From Anaeramoeba flamelloides (Eukaryota > Metamonada > Anaeramoebidae): a stretch of 64,000 bases of DNA. The notes under the pieces are model-generated. The model made no database searches. It was not told the origin of the DNA and was given only the letters and a program-made list of their open reading frames with translations. The translations under genes and the position numbers were made by a program. Of the stretch, positions 11,094-22,760 are shown piece after piece. The stretch is taken from the NCBI GenBank assembly GCA_027625915.1, contig JANTQA010000023.1:1240001-1304000 (forward strand). The letters are read 5' to 3'. The first letter of the stretch is position 1; each line of letters starts with the position of its first letter.

Positions 11094-13913
11094 ATGAATA
11101 TTAAAATAACCAAAACACTTTTTGATACACTTTCCTACATATTTCTTCCTATATACTTTCTATTTTTGGTCTTTGTAGGGATAACTTTTCTGAAAATAAA
11201 CAAAATCAGAATTCAAAACATAAAAAAAAAACACACGATCTGGAAAATTATTACTATTGCGCTCACACTTTCTGTTATATTTAAAACGGTTCTTAGCATC
11301 ACACTCTTTAAACGAAGGGATCTCTATCTTATCATCCTTTTTAATGGCCTGTCCTTTGTCTTTTTATTTGTTGCCTATTCACAGTTTATTCTTTTCTGGT
11401 TGAAAACTTATAAGGTTGTTACAATCAACTATAATGATTTTGCAAACAACACAACGAAAAAAAGCCCAACAACGAAGCTATTGCCTAAATTGATTTATGG
11501 ATCGAATCTTTTGACGATATTCTTTTCTGCAATTTTTATTCTCACTATTACAAGTTCACAAAAATTAAGAAACGGCGATTTTATTTTGTCTGGTTTCTTT
11601 CTTGTTGGTTTCACTGTAAGTTTTAATTTTGTCTTTTTTTTCTTTGAGTGGATTTAATTCGGTATGAAAAACAAAACCACAAAAAAAAAATCTACTTTTC
11701 CGATTTAAAGACTACTCATATAAAATATTCAAAATTTACTCTTTTTTTTTTTTTGTGCACAAACCCATTTGATGACTTAAAAGAACGCTGATCGAATAAA
11801 ACTTGTTAAACTTTAGAATTTATGCTTGATTTCGAAAATTTTTTCATTTGGGTAAAACAGTTTTGAGTTACTTTTATTTTCCCATAATAAAATGAAAATT
11901 TTTAGTTCACATTCCAAAATATTTTTCTCGTTTATTAAGTCGAAGTAAAACTAAAAGAAAATCTCAAAAATCTTTTAGAAATTATATTTTTAGACATAAA
12001 TTAAACTTCCTTCGTTGACTCTAAGACAAAATTTTTCCTCTGCTAATTTGATTGTAACAGTTATAATTAATATTCATTTTGGAAATGGAAATAAAAATTT
12101 TCATTTATTATCATTTGTTGTAAAATAACAGGAACAAAATTTTCAATCAGCTTTCCAAAAAAAAAGGTTTTACAAATCATTTAACTTGCCAAATTTTTAA
12201 TTCCTTCATAGAAACTTATATTATTAATTTATAGTAGGGAAAAAAATACCGAACATGAAAAAAATCTCGGACAAGATTTTTAATTGTGAGTATTAGTAAA
12301 ATTTTTGTATAATTTCAATCAAATCCTTATTATAAATAACCAATTTTTTTATGAGCAGAGTAATAAACCTACCTAAAGTTCATCAAAGTCAGGTGTCTAT
12401 GGAATACTCAAGTAATTGTTTGATAGCTATATGTTGATCAACTTTTTTTGAAAAACAATCGAGTTTTATTGAGGTTTACTAGAGTTTGGAAAATGATAAT
12501 TTTTCTTCTTGCTTTTTGATTGATTTAATGGTGTTTTGAACCAGTGTGATTTCATTAATCATCATTCTAATAAGCGGGGGAGTTATAATTGAAAAAGTTC
12601 GATTCTTAAAAAAAGGAATTTGATTGCAAATAAAGGAAATTACAAAATATTTTTACTAATATTCACAATTAAAAATCTTGTCCGGGATTATTTTCATGTC
12701 CGGTATTTTTTTCACTGCTTTACTCTTAAAAATTGGGAACTTTGATTTTGTTTATTTTAATTCTTGTCTAAAGTTTTTTGGAAAGTTGAATGAAATTTTG
12801 ATCTTTTTATTTTGCAATGAATAGTAATTGGAAAATAACAGTACTATTAGTTGCATATAAATAAAACAAAATTTTCATTCGGCTTTCCAAAAAAAAAATT
12901 TCTAAAATCAGGTTAAATTTCAATTTTTTAATTCTTAAAATCAGCTTAGATTATTAATTTACAGTTTTAGAATTGAGGTCTTGGATGATTTATTTTAATT
13001 TTTGGCATGAGATTATTTTGGAAAACTTTATGAAAATTTTGATCATATTATTTTATAATTAACAGTATAATAAACCAGAAGATTTTAGGTTTCTGTGATT
13101 CGAAATTTAAAATAAATTGATTTTCTCAAAAGAATTTTAATACAAATAAAATATTGTTTTTTTGGGACTTTTTACAATATCTTTTTTCGCTCAAAATACT
13201 TTGTTATTATTAAAAAGAAAATTAAGTCAATTTTTTTTTCTTGGAAGTTTATGAAGATTTTATATTAATGAAGGCTATAGTCTTGATCTCTGAAAAAAAT
13301 TGATCTGAAAAAAAAAATCAAATACAAAATTAAACTTTTCAGTATATATCTATATACATACAAGAGTTGAACAGAAGGAATCCAGAAAGTTTAAAAACTA
13401 ATCTTTTCATAAATAAAAGAAAAAAACATATTTATAAAAATAAAAAAAAAAAAAAATAAAAAAAAAAATTCAGAATTGAAAATGCTAAAAAACAAAAATT
13501 ATATTAACATATTTATTATCTTATTAAAATAGTGTATCTTCATCTTCATATTTTCAATATTTGGGTTTAAATTCTCTTTCCGAATTCATAAAGAATTCAA
13601 AAATACAAAATTAAATCATAAAAAAAGATTAATAATCGTGAAAGCTATACAATTATTGCTTGGTAGTACAATTTTTACATCAATTTTGCAATTCTCGTCA
13701 ATAATAACAGTAATTTCTACCAAGAATGAAATTGAATTGGGATATATCTACTTGGTTATATCATTGTATTCTCTTATTATATCTGTTTTGATTCTTGTTT
13801 TAATTTACATTATTTTCTTTTTTTCTCAAAACAATGAAGTCGATAATGCAAAAAAAGAGTCAAAAATTGAAGATCAAACACAACAAACAACGATCACTCC
13901 TCAAGAAATTTAA
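11094..13913 (+). CDS. Seven-transmembrane THH1/TOM1/TOM3-like protein (2 exons)
   Basis: Model join(11094..11615, 13533..13913), 300 residues, close to the usual length of about 280-300 for this family. The donor is GTAAGT after ...LVGFT. The acceptor follows TTATTAAAATAG, and the junction is phase 0. Joined, exon 2 opens CIFIFIFSIFGFKF and completes the fifth membrane segment that exon 1 begins. Predicted segments lie near residues 14-34, 50-72, 76-103, 134-153, 162-188, 208-234 and 243-271. The loop motif YSQFILFWLKTY in segment 3 resembles the Y-x-L-x-x-F-W core of TOM1-like proteins. The C-terminal tail is hydrophilic (Gln/Thr/Lys-rich). Plant members sit in vacuolar membranes and support tobamovirus replication; the role in protists is not known. 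Without the splice, exon 1 would end a few codons later in low-complexity sequence. Confidence 0.75.
12115..12830. repeat. Foldback repeat L, copy a, split by element A2
   Basis: The left half (12115-12230) holds AAAATTTTCAATCAGCTTTCC and the right half (12724-12830) holds GGAAAGTTGAATGAAATTTT, its inverted partner. In other copies (12831-13072, 19040-19275, 37375-37590) the halves are separated by only about 100 bp. Here element A2 lies exactly between them. The whole lies in the intron of the TOM1-like gene. Confidence 0.6.
12229..12723. mobile_element. Non-autonomous element A, copy 2 (about 0.5 kb)
   Basis: Inverted ends of about 55 bp: left TAGGGAAAAAAATACCGAAC, right on the other strand CAGTGAAAAAAATACCGGAC, both continuing to GACAAGATTTTTAATTGTGA. 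This is the best preserved of the A copies. It has no coding capacity. It interrupts repeat L copy a, so it is younger than that repeat. Confidence 0.8.
12831..13072. repeat. Foldback repeat L, copy b
   Basis: Adjacent to copy a. Contains AAAATTTTCATTCGGCTTTCC, a centre ATTATTAATTTACAG, and the inverted arm ending TTTTGATCATATTATTTTATAA. No open frame. Intronic. Confidence 0.55.
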
Positions 13914-14503
13914 TTTCTTGTAACCAAATCTATCTTATAATAATTTTTTATATAAATTGCTTTAAGATATTTTTTTTATTATTACCATTATATAACAATG
14001 GATATTTTAAAAAACTTTTCACAACTATTAATAAAGTTTTTTTAACTGAAAATATTAAATAAAGAAAAAATATTAAATTTTTGATTATTTTTCCATTTAT
14101 TTTTTTTGATTTTTTTTTTTTTTTCAAAAAAAATTCCTTTTGAATGAAGAAATGAATATAAAATATCATTTTTTACATTTTTTTGTATTATATTGTTTAT
14201 TGTTAAGGATTAAATGAAAGAGTCATCTAATCTGTTAAAGAGAGAATTTTGAAGTGACTAAATTTGAGACTTCTAATTCAAAGAGTAATTAATAGATACA
14301 GTCATCAGAAGTATTTGAATCTTAATTTAGTTTTCTAAATTTTTTTTGTATTGTTAAATAGGAAGTAAAAACATTATTTAATAAAAAGAAAAATATGATG
14401 ATTTTTCTTTTGAAAAAAACAGTTTAATGTACTTTTTCATAAATTCTCCGGAAATGTAGATTATTGAACATTAAAGAATTTTGTGATGAAAAAAATCTTC
14501 AAA
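13914..14503. other. Intergenic, nothing recognised
   Basis: 3' flank of the TOM1-like gene with long T runs. No gene or structured element seen. Confidence 0.4.
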
Positions 14504-14705
14504 TACAGCCAGTTTCACTTTTAAGGCACAAAGTTTCAACGAAATTTAAGGCACAAAAAAATCTCAAATTAAGGCCCAAAATTTTATAATTTTTTTTTTT
14601 TTACAATTTCTTTTACTAGAAACTGAATTTTGTGCCTTAATTTGAGATTTTAATTGTGTCTTAAATTTCATTGAAAGTTTGTTCCTTAAAAGTGAAACTG
14701 ACTGT
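14504..14705. mobile_element. Palindromic element B, copy 2
   Basis: Flanked by TA on both sides. Left arm CAGCCAGTTTCACTTTTAAG; right arm on the other strand CAGTCAGTTTCACTTTTAAG. The arms extend to a poly-A/T centre, so the whole can fold into one hairpin. No coding capacity. TA flanks and CAGT-like ends suit a Tc1/mariner-type non-autonomous element. Confidence 0.8.
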
Positions 14706-14737
14706 AAATAATTAACACGTTTAATGGCAACCTTAAT

Positions 14738-15530
14738 TGTTATGGATCCGATGATTATAGTGAAAAATAATTTTTTAAAATGGAAGAAAAAAAATTTGTA
14801 ATTTTTATAAGTGACTTATACCATATAAAAACTATTCAACTGATTGTTGTACAATCGATCTCCAAAAAACAACAATGAAAAATAAGCACATTTTTAGAAA
14901 TAAATCACAAAAGAGAGACACCCAATTTCAAAGTTGAAGAGTTAGAATATATAATTTTGTAAACAACTATCTTGTTTTTGAACTGTCATCCTTTAACACT
15001 ATTTGAGATCTTGAGGATTTTTTTTTGATTTGTTTTCTTTTTTCAAATTAGTTTTTTATTTTCTCAAGAATCTTACAAAATCCTTACTCTATCAAATTTT
15101 TTGGGTTACAAAAATACCACAAATAAAGTTTAATTAAAATCAATTGAAGGTGTACTGGAATACAACAATTTACTTTAAATTAAATAATTTTATTCTGTTT
15201 GGAAATATAAAATAAGAAACAAGTAACCTTTTTATAAAATTTGGATTTTACAAAATTGAGAATACTTTTTCACCTTTTTTTGAATTATTGAATCTGTGGC
15301 CATTGAGCTCCTCTCAAAATTTTTTATTTGTTATTTGAATTTTTTACCAATGAAGATCATTTAATTTTTTTTTAAAATAATTTTTTTCAAAAGAGGATCT
15401 TTGGAAATTGTTTTTTTTTTTTGGATATTTAAATTTTTTCAATCAAAATAAGGACAATTTCACAATTTATTTTTTAAGCCAATTCACTTCTTGGATATGA
15501 ATAAAATCTAGGAAAAGTGACTAGAACCAT
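14738..15530 (+). mobile_element. Element F, copy 2 (diverged)
   Basis: Same order of blocks as F4: an end GGATCCGATGATTATAGTG (cf. GGGTCGAGTCATTATGGTG), then CGATCTCCAAAAAACAAC, GAGATCTTGAGGATTTTTTT and AATCCTTACTCTATCAAATT, and at the right end AGTGACTAGAACC. The TTAA edges have decayed. No frame. Confidence 0.65.
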
Positions 15531-15869
15531 AAATACACTTTTTAATAGCTTGGAATGAAGTCATTAAGGGAATAAAATTTGATTTTAATCAAAAAAAAGA
15601 ATTCTTGGAAAAATCATAAACTAATCATGTTCAATAAAAATTAAAAGGATTTTTTTTTTAAACAAACAAAATATGATTGAACAATATTTTCGCCATATTA
15701 AAAAAAAAAATCAATTGAAATAAGTAAAAAGATTTTAGAATATATAGAAAATCTCAAAATAAATAATTTAAAAGTTTAAAATTGAAATATTTTTCCAATT
15801 GAAAAAATTAAAAATATTTAAAAGTATTCAAAAACAAATCAGTAAAAGTATTTGGAAAAATCGAGAATT

Positions 15870-18221
15870 TAAAATTTAGTAGTTGGGAGAAAATCTTCTA
15901 GATTTTGAACAAATTCAGAACAAAGATTATAAAATATTTTTAATTACTACTAAAAATATATTTAATAATTGGTTGATTAACCCGGCTGATTATCCTATTG
16001 AATATATCAAAAAAAGATCAATTTTGTTTATCCATAAAAAAAGAAATGAAGGAGTAGCGCAAAACATTTGACCAATTTCATTTAATCAAAGTTAACCGAG
16101 ATTATTTGTAAAAATTTTATATAAACTAATTGAACAATTGTTGGAAATTTATTCATAAAAAACTGTTTAGCTTTCGAAAAAAAATTGAGCCTCATATTTC
16201 AGTATCAAACCCTTTAAATATATATAATAGAATAAAATGAAATTAAATAAATTGGAATAATATTTCCCATATTATAATGATTGATATAGTAATTTTTTTT
16301 TGACTTAATCGGTTATATAATAATTAGAGAAACAATCAAAAAATTTATTTTAAATAAAATTATCAAAAAAATTACATTTAATTATTATCAAGGAGAAGGA
16401 CTTTGTAATTCCAAGGAGATCCCTTACCCACTATTATATTTGCTCTAATTTATCATTTTTATTATTGGAAACCATACAATTAACAAATCATAGTCAACTG
16501 TTTGTAGATGATTTAATTTTAATCAGTGACGGCTTATAAATAAAATAAATTGAAAATTAATTTCTATTTATGATGTAATTACACAATTTGGATTAAAATC
16601 TAATAATGAAAAAAATATTTATTACTCAAGATTTATCTAAAGATTAAATATTTGAGAATTTCTTTTGAAAAAATTTCACATTTAGTATATAATCCGAAAA
16701 AGGCAAAAGAAACCAATGAATATTCTAAAAATTATTTAATAACGATTAACTCACAAATAATTTATCAAATTAGATTATATAAATCTTTTATATTCAACAA
16801 ATTAACATATGTGTTATAAATTTTTAATTTAAAACTGTAACACAAAAATATTTCAACTGTCGGATTATTACACACATTTCAGAAATTATGTAAAATAAAC
16901 AGAAACTACACCTTTTCTTATTTATAAAAACGAAATTAAAGTCTAAAATTTGATAATTACAATTAATAAAAAGAAATTCAAATTCAAAAAACCATTAAAA
17001 AATTTATCTCTACATTATATGGCAATACTAATAAAATTTAATCAAAAAATAAACAATGAAATTAATTGAAATTCAGAGAATTTAATTGAACAAAAAAAAG
17101 AAATTTATAATTATAATTATAATGAGTTGTTAAATTCAACCAATTAGAAATACCGTTAAATTTTCCAAAGTTTAAAGGAATAGAGTAAAATCAAAGTTCT
17201 TATTCTATTCTTTTGAATTTTGAAAAATTGTTGTTATCTTTTTTATAATTTGAGAAATAAAAAGAAAATTTCTGAAATTTTCTTTTTATTTATCAAATTA
17301 AAAAAAAAGTACCTTCTGGTTTTCTTGAGTATTCTGGTTATTTGGATAATAAATAGATTTTCGTTAGGTTTTTTTACTTTAGAAATAAACCGAAAATTTG
17401 AATAAATTTCCAGTTTATTTCTAAAGTAAAAAAAACCTAGAACACTTCATTAATAAAATAGAAAACATCAAATAAACCTCGAACACTTAACAAATATAAT
17501 ATAAAACTTCAAGAAAACCCATACACTCTAAGAAACAAAACAGCAAACCTCCAAAAAAACCTAGAACACTTACAGAATATAACAGAAAACCCCAAGAAAA
17601 CTGCCGTTATGTTTTTTTTTTAATTTGAGAAATAAAACGAAAATTTATTTAATTTTTGTTTAATTTCTAAAATTAAAAAAAAACCTAGGCACGTCACGTT
17701 AGATTTTCCATAATTTAAAAGTATTGAGTAAAATTTATGATTTTTCTGGATTCTATTGAATTCTAGAAAAGCTGGGCACTCCACGGTACTTGAAGGCATT
17801 TGACGACACCCCACAAGAATATTTCGCAATAATTAATAACCAAAAAATATTTAGTTTAAAACCCAAAGATATTTATTTATCCATCAAGCTCAACAATTAT
17901 AAAATTCAGAACATTTACAAACTACTTAAATATATATATGACTATATAATCAATAAAAATTCAAATAAATTTTGCCCTTTATGTTTAATATATGAACAGA
18001 AGGAAATTATTGAAAAAATTGATCACTTTTTATCAGTATATCCTTTCTATGAAAATGATAGATTGATTTTTCTGAATAAGTTAAAACAATTAAATTTTTA
18101 TAAAATAATTTTAATTCATGAAAACTTAAATTTATCCCCGTTAATAGATATTCCTAAAATCATAGATTTTACTCTTAAATTTCTGAAAGGTAATCAAATT
18201 CTAAGGGCTATTAGATTATAA
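15870..18221 (+). mobile_element. LINE-type retrotransposon, copy 1 (broken, with HPC insert)
   Basis: The longest of five copies. The first frame gives PADYPIEYIKKRSILFIHKK followed by an NI-PISF block, the fingers region of non-LTR reverse transcriptases. The catalytic core FVDDLILIS is at 16501-16527, and FGLKSNN follows, as in copy 5. The last part (17790-18221) reads CPLCLIYEQKEIIEKIDHFL, a Cys/His tail motif shared by the other copies. Many stops and frame changes separate these parts, so it is dead. A hairpin cluster (17140-17790) lies between the reverse-transcriptase region and the tail. Endonuclease and 5' parts were not found. Confidence 0.75.
17140..17790. repeat. Hairpin cluster HPC-1 inside LINE copy 1
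   Basis: At least five successive inverted repeats. Two types alternate. Type 1 has a stem based on GGTTTTTTTTAATTTGAGAA ... TTCTCAAATTAAAAAAAACC (about 17225-17312, 17366-17443, 17608-17686). Type 2 has a stem based on AATTCAAAAGAATTGAGTAA (about 17155-17215, 17700-17775). Between them is a degenerate tandem repeat of about 40 bp built on ACCTCAAGAAAACCTAGAAC. It ends with GGTACTTGAAGGCATTTGAC, a tail also found at the other clusters. No frame. Confidence 0.75.
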
Positions 18222-19829
18222 TATGCACTTCTTTTCTAATAAAACAAAAACAATTTGTTTTTTTTTCAAATTTTTTTTGAATTATTTCAACACTTCAGAA
18301 TTACACCTCATACTTGGGAGTGTTGATTTATTGTATTATTTATATTTCACTTCTCAAAAATAATTTTAATTCTGAAGAAATTCAAAAAAAGAATTACTAG
18401 CCCCTGAGTTATAAAAACTTTGATAAAAAATAATTATAAAATAAATTTTCTAAATATCAATTTTAGAAAAAACTTACAATTGGAATTTTCAAGTACATCT
18501 TCAAATTTTAAAACATTTCAAATTTGTAAAACTAACTTGAAAATATCTTCAGACCAACATAGAATTGTTTTTTTTTTGTGTTTATACATTTGAAAGGGAA
18601 ATTATGAAAGATTAAAATCACATTAAGTATTTGATCATAGAAAGGTAAACATGAAAATTATGAAAATTTGCCTATTTTTTTATAAAAGAAATTCTCAGCG
18701 GATACATTTGATTGAGATTCTGGATCTCTTTTAAGAATATGCTGATCAATAATTTCACCATTTTTACTTGAAAACTGAGTCCTTAAAGTTCTATTATTAA
18801 ATTAAAAAATTCTAAAATTAAACAAACAAAAAAAAATTCATTCGAAATGAGAAAACATCGAAAAAAATTTAGAACAAATTATATTCTTAATCAAAAATTT
18901 ACTCAAAACAAATTCAGATTTAGCTTGATAAAAAATTGATTTGTATTTGAGGTGTATTATCGAATTATGAATTATATGTCACATTCAAACCGAAGAAAAA
19001 AATATCTTGTATTTAATTTAAAACATAGGTTTACTATTTTGTTGCTATCTGTTTTAAAATAAATTGAACAAAATTTTCATTTGTCTTTCCTAAAAAAGAC
19101 TTTAAACATCGAAGCAAAATTGATAAATTCACATCAAAGTTTATAGACTATTTTTTCCGTTTTAAAATTGTAAGATTTAATGCTTTTTTTGAATTCTTGG
19201 GTTTTAATTTTTGGGCAAGATGAATGAAAATTTTGATTTTTATTAATTTGAAATTCACAGTAATCCATATTGCTGTCTCCGTTATAACTCATATTTTCTT
19301 TTTCTTTGTTAGGAAAAACAAAATTCTCACCTCTTACACAAAATTTTTTTTTCCAAATGAAAAATAACTAAAAAATGAGAATTTTCTTAATTAATGAGAA
19401 AAATTCATAAAAGATCTCAGATCGTGACAAAAATCGACGGGTTTGCACAACTGAACCCAAACTAACTTGTTTACAAATAAAATCTTCTTTATGATCAAGA
19501 AAAATTTGTGAATTTCAATACATTCTATTTTATCTAAAAGAAAAATTCGATTATTCGAAAAACTTGAAATTTGTGTATTATTTTTCTACTTATCGAAAAG
19601 GTCAAGAGAATCGTTGTTCACAAAACAATTGTGACGTACCAAGAGTTAATTATAAATAACGAACAATTATATCATCACTTAATTGTTTATTTGAAGATAT
19701 TTGAGCAAATTACGACACCAATGAGTAAAAAGAGTTTTGGTTCCATGAATATAGTTCTTTTATGAATTGTTTTCAGAAAATCAAACACATAAAAGAATCA
19801 TTTCTCTTCATTTAACCAACTTTTATTTA
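18222..19829. other. Intergenic; repeat L copy c inside
   Basis: Apart from the foldback at 19040-19275, nothing was identified until the DUF6544-type gene. The last 250 bp before that gene are less A+T-rich and hold a 64-codon frame at 19571-19765 that starts without ATG. It may be 5' untranslated sequence or an unrecognised exon. A good acceptor (TTGTTTTCAG) lies at about 19775. Confidence 0.35.
19040..19275. repeat. Foldback repeat L, copy c
   Basis: Holds AAAATTTTCATTTGTCTTTCC and about 130 bp later GAATGAAAATTTTGATTTTTA, the inverted arm. The arrangement is as in copies b and d. No frame. Confidence 0.5.
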
Positions 19830-20948
19830 ATGTTTGATTTTTTTCTCAATTTGTCTCTTCACATACTGTTCCTTTCAAGCGCAATTTACAAATTAGTACC
19901 AACCAAAAATTTTAAGGATATTAAGGTACACTTAACTGAAAGGTATATCGTGATATGGATGGCTACTGCAATTTTCTTTTTCGTCTCCTTTTTATTCTAT
20001 TTCTTGGAAAGGAAACTCAAAAAACGACCCAAAAAATTATGGTGGATCTTTGATTTTCTAGGGATCGTTTGCTTTTTAATGGTAATTTCAAAAGACTATG
20101 CCAAATTTAAAACTGAAATCCTGCTTCTTGCATTCTTCTTGTTGGTGATAATTTATTCCTTTTTTGAAATGTTACCCACAAGCTTTATTAACCAATACAG
20201 ATCTCAACAAAAGATCAAGTTGGAACCAATCAAAAAGATCATGTTGGTCACCGAAAAAGATTTAGAGCATCTTCCTTTATGTGTTTCGAGATATTTGAAA
20301 TATGTGAATGTAGTTGGCAAGCCAAAGACCGAGAATTTCGAGGTGCACTTTAGAGGGTATATGAAATTTAAACCAAAAGCAAAACCAATTAACATCAAAG
20401 CAGAACAAACGTCTGTCATCTCAAATAGCACAAGAATCTTTTTAATCAATTCCAAATTATTTGGCATCCCGTTTAAAGGTTTACATTTGTTTACTGATTC
20501 CTTTGCTTTCATGAAAATCAAATTGGCATCAATTTTGCAAGTCGTTAACATACAAAACGAAATTATGCTCCAAAGCGAAACTGTGACTTTTTTTAATGAC
20601 ATGTGTTTATTGGCACCTTCGACTTTGATCAATCAAAATATCAAATGGGAGGAAATTGATCAGTATTCCGCAAAGGCTACTTTTACTCTTAACAAGGTTA
20701 CAATTAGTGCCGTTTTAGAGTTTAATAAGGAGGATCAACTAATTAATTTTGTTTCAAAAGACAGGTACTATCAAACTAAAGAGAATGATTACAAATTAGT
20801 CCAATGGTCAACACCAATAGAAAAATACCATACCGTAAATGATCAGAATTTAACTAAAAAGGCCTCAGCTATTTGGTCACTGCCCAACGAGGAATTTAAA
20901 TATGCAGATTTTGAGATTATCAAATTTCAGTCTAATGTCAAAAAATAA
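19830..20948 (+). CDS. DUF6544/DUF6920-type membrane protein, bacterial-style, intronless
   Basis: 372 residues in one exon from the first ATG in frame (MFDFFLNLSLHILFL). Upstream in-frame codons follow an acceptor-like TTTTCAG, so a 5' untranslated exon is possible. Residues 1-115 contain four hydrophobic segments (about 5-23, 39-59, 70-86, 95-113). The rest is a soluble domain with the family pattern: LPLCVSRYLKYVNVVGKP (148-165), GIPFKGLHLFTDSFAFM, LLAPSTLINQNIKWEEID, SAKATFTL, ISAVLEFNKEDQL and SLPNEEFKYADFEI. From memory this is the domain of bacterial proteins of unknown function annotated DUF6544 or DUF6920. I know of no characterised role. The lack of introns and the bacterial affinity suggest lateral transfer, but codon use matches the A+T-rich neighbours, so any transfer is old. 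Confidence 0.75.
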   Translation: MFDFFLNLSLHILFLSSAIYKLVPTKNFKDIKVHLTERYIVIWMATAIFFFVSFLFYFLERKLKKRPKKLWWIFDFLGIVCFLMVISKDYAKFKTEILLLAFFLLVIIYSFFEMLPTSFINQYRSQQKIKLEPIKKIMLVTEKDLEHLPLCVSRYLKYVNVVGKPKTENFEVHFRGYMKFKPKAKPINIKAEQTSVISNSTRIFLINSKLFGIPFKGLHLFTDSFAFMKIKLASILQVVNIQNEIMLQSETVTFFNDMCLLAPSTLINQNIKWEEIDQYSAKATFTLNKVTISAVLEFNKEDQLINFVSKDRYYQTKENDYKLVQWSTPIEKYHTVNDQNLTKKASAIWSLPNEEFKYADFEIIKFQSNVKK

Positions 20949-21165
20949 TTCTTGGGGTTTTTTGAATTTTTTTGTTTTTTTATGTTTTCTCTGAGAAAGA
21001 GTAACTTTTTGATTCAATTCTTCTGATTGAAGAAGTCTAAATTACACTCTAAGTGTACCTAAACTTAAATTTCCTTTCAGAAAGTTAAGAGTAAACTCAT
21101 AGATTTCACGATTCTTCAATTAATAAAAAAAATCTTCAAACTATCACGAGTTTAAAATTATTTCA

Positions 21166-21384
21166 TTAGTATTTTTTTCTTTTTAATTTATTTAGAAATA
21201 TTGATATATCTTTTGTATAGGAAGGACGTACCCATAAAAAGTGATCAATATTTTCTATTATTTCTTTATGTTCATATTTTAAATCATAAAGGGTAATATT
21301 TAATTGATTTTTTGTTTTCATGAGAGAGATCTTTCCCAAACTTTGTTTCTTTAAAAGTTGTACCAAAAAAAAAATTTTTTCCAA
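21166..21384 (-). mobile_element. LINE tail fragment, copy 2
   Basis: The minus-strand frame reads YEHKEIIENIDHFLWV, then FLNKLKRKK. This matches the tail of copy 1 (YEQKEIIEKIDHFLSV) and the DHFLWNCP of copy 4. Only the tail is left, and the Cys after HFLW is replaced. The stretch upstream of YEHKE is not alignable. Confidence 0.6.
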
Positions 21385-22489
21385 ATATCAATTATTTTTT
21401 ATAATTGAATTTTAAAGAAAAAATAAGAAAGAAATAGAATAATATATATTGAAGAATAATTGATATCTGTCAGAAGTCAACCTAAAAAATCAATAAATTT
21501 TCTCCAAAATTTGAAAAAGTATCATTCTTAGGACACTATTGAGGAAAACAAGAAACAATGTTCATTTTGATCTATAATTAAAGATCAAAAGAAAATTCCA
21601 ATAGAAATCTCGATATTTTTTCTATAATCATTTTCACTGTTTCGATAACATTATTAAATATGTTTTTACCTCCCGTCTTTAGATCAAATACTAAAATAAA
21701 AATTTTGATTAACAATATAGTATAAATAAAAAATCTAATGAAAAAAAGTAGAAAAAAGTCTTAATTAAAAATTCTCGAAAATACTGAACATTTTTAAATC
21801 ACTAAAAAACACTTTTTATACAACTTCTAAGTAACCACAGTGCTAATATACTCTGTTTAATAGGAAAACTAATTTAATTTTTGAATATTTTTTTTTTTTA
21901 CTAAATATATAAAATTCAAAAAATTTAGATTTTTGGGGTATAATATTCAATACATACCAAACCCAAAAAAATCTAATATATACGTATTTGCCATTATAAT
22001 TACTCATATACTCAAATATACTCAAAAGATATCAAAAAATCTTTAGAGGGTTTAAGGAAGAAAATTCAAATGTTAAAATATTGCCTGAAAGTAAAAATGT
22101 TATTTTATCCATAAACTGGGTATTTTGGCACTAGAATTACTTAGAAGTTGTATAAACAGTTTTTTTTTTGGTAGTTCAAAAGATTCAATTTTTTTTGGAT
22201 TTTTGGGTTTTTTCGGGAATATTTCATACACCCATCAAAGTGTGAAAAATAAATCCAATTTTGAAAATTCTAAAACAAATTATTTCTTTAAAAACCCATT
22301 TAATTTCTCAAACTATATATAACACATCCATTAAAAACCATTGACCATTTGACTGAAAATGATTTTTTTTAACCAATTCTGAAATGTTCTAGATTTAAGT
22401 ATCCAAAAAATTTAAATAATTAGATTAACGTTTTAATTGTAAATCATGAATTTTTTTTTTTATTATTCTTGTGAAAGATTTTTATCGAG

Positions 22490-22690
22490 TGTAGCTAGGT
22501 TAGGTAGAGTACCAGACTTACTTGAAATTTTCCATTTCATCTGTAAAATCCATTGATTTTACAAATAAAGAGAAAACTCAAGAAAAGATTTGGGTTGGTT
22601 TATAAAATTCAAAAGAATTGAGTAAAATCAAAGATTTAACTCTATTCATTTAAATTTTTGTAGAACCTAAAGACACTTCCAGCTCTTGGA
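22490..22690. repeat. Hairpin cluster HPC relic outside a LINE
   Basis: Contains a type 2 stem (AATTCAAAAGAATTGAGTAA, partner ACTCTATTCATTTAAATTTT, about 22605-22665), preceded by GTGTAGCTAGGTTAGGTAGAG and AGAAAACTCAAGAAAAGA. The end is AAAGACACTTCCAGCTC, recalling the GGCACTT tails of the other clusters. No LINE sequence is recognisable around it. Confidence 0.5.
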
Positions 22691-22726
22691 ATTCTATAAT
22701 TCATTCTATGTATATTTACATGTTAA

Positions 22727-22728
22727 TT

Positions 22729-22759
<31 letters not shown>
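22727..22759. repeat. TTTC microsatellite
   Basis: About eight head-to-tail TTTC units followed by a long T run. Confidence 0.85.

Positions 22760-22760
<1 letters not shown>

Noticed and set aside
17140-17790. Hairpins considered as tRNA, structural RNA or LTR ends
   Set aside because: No cloverleaf or conserved tRNA boxes. The stems are long plain inverted repeats present at several sites, and no paired direct terminal repeats or capsid genes are near.
20204-20632. 142-codon minus-strand frame
   Set aside because: Antisense of the DUF6544-type gene, whose plus-strand product has clear family motifs.
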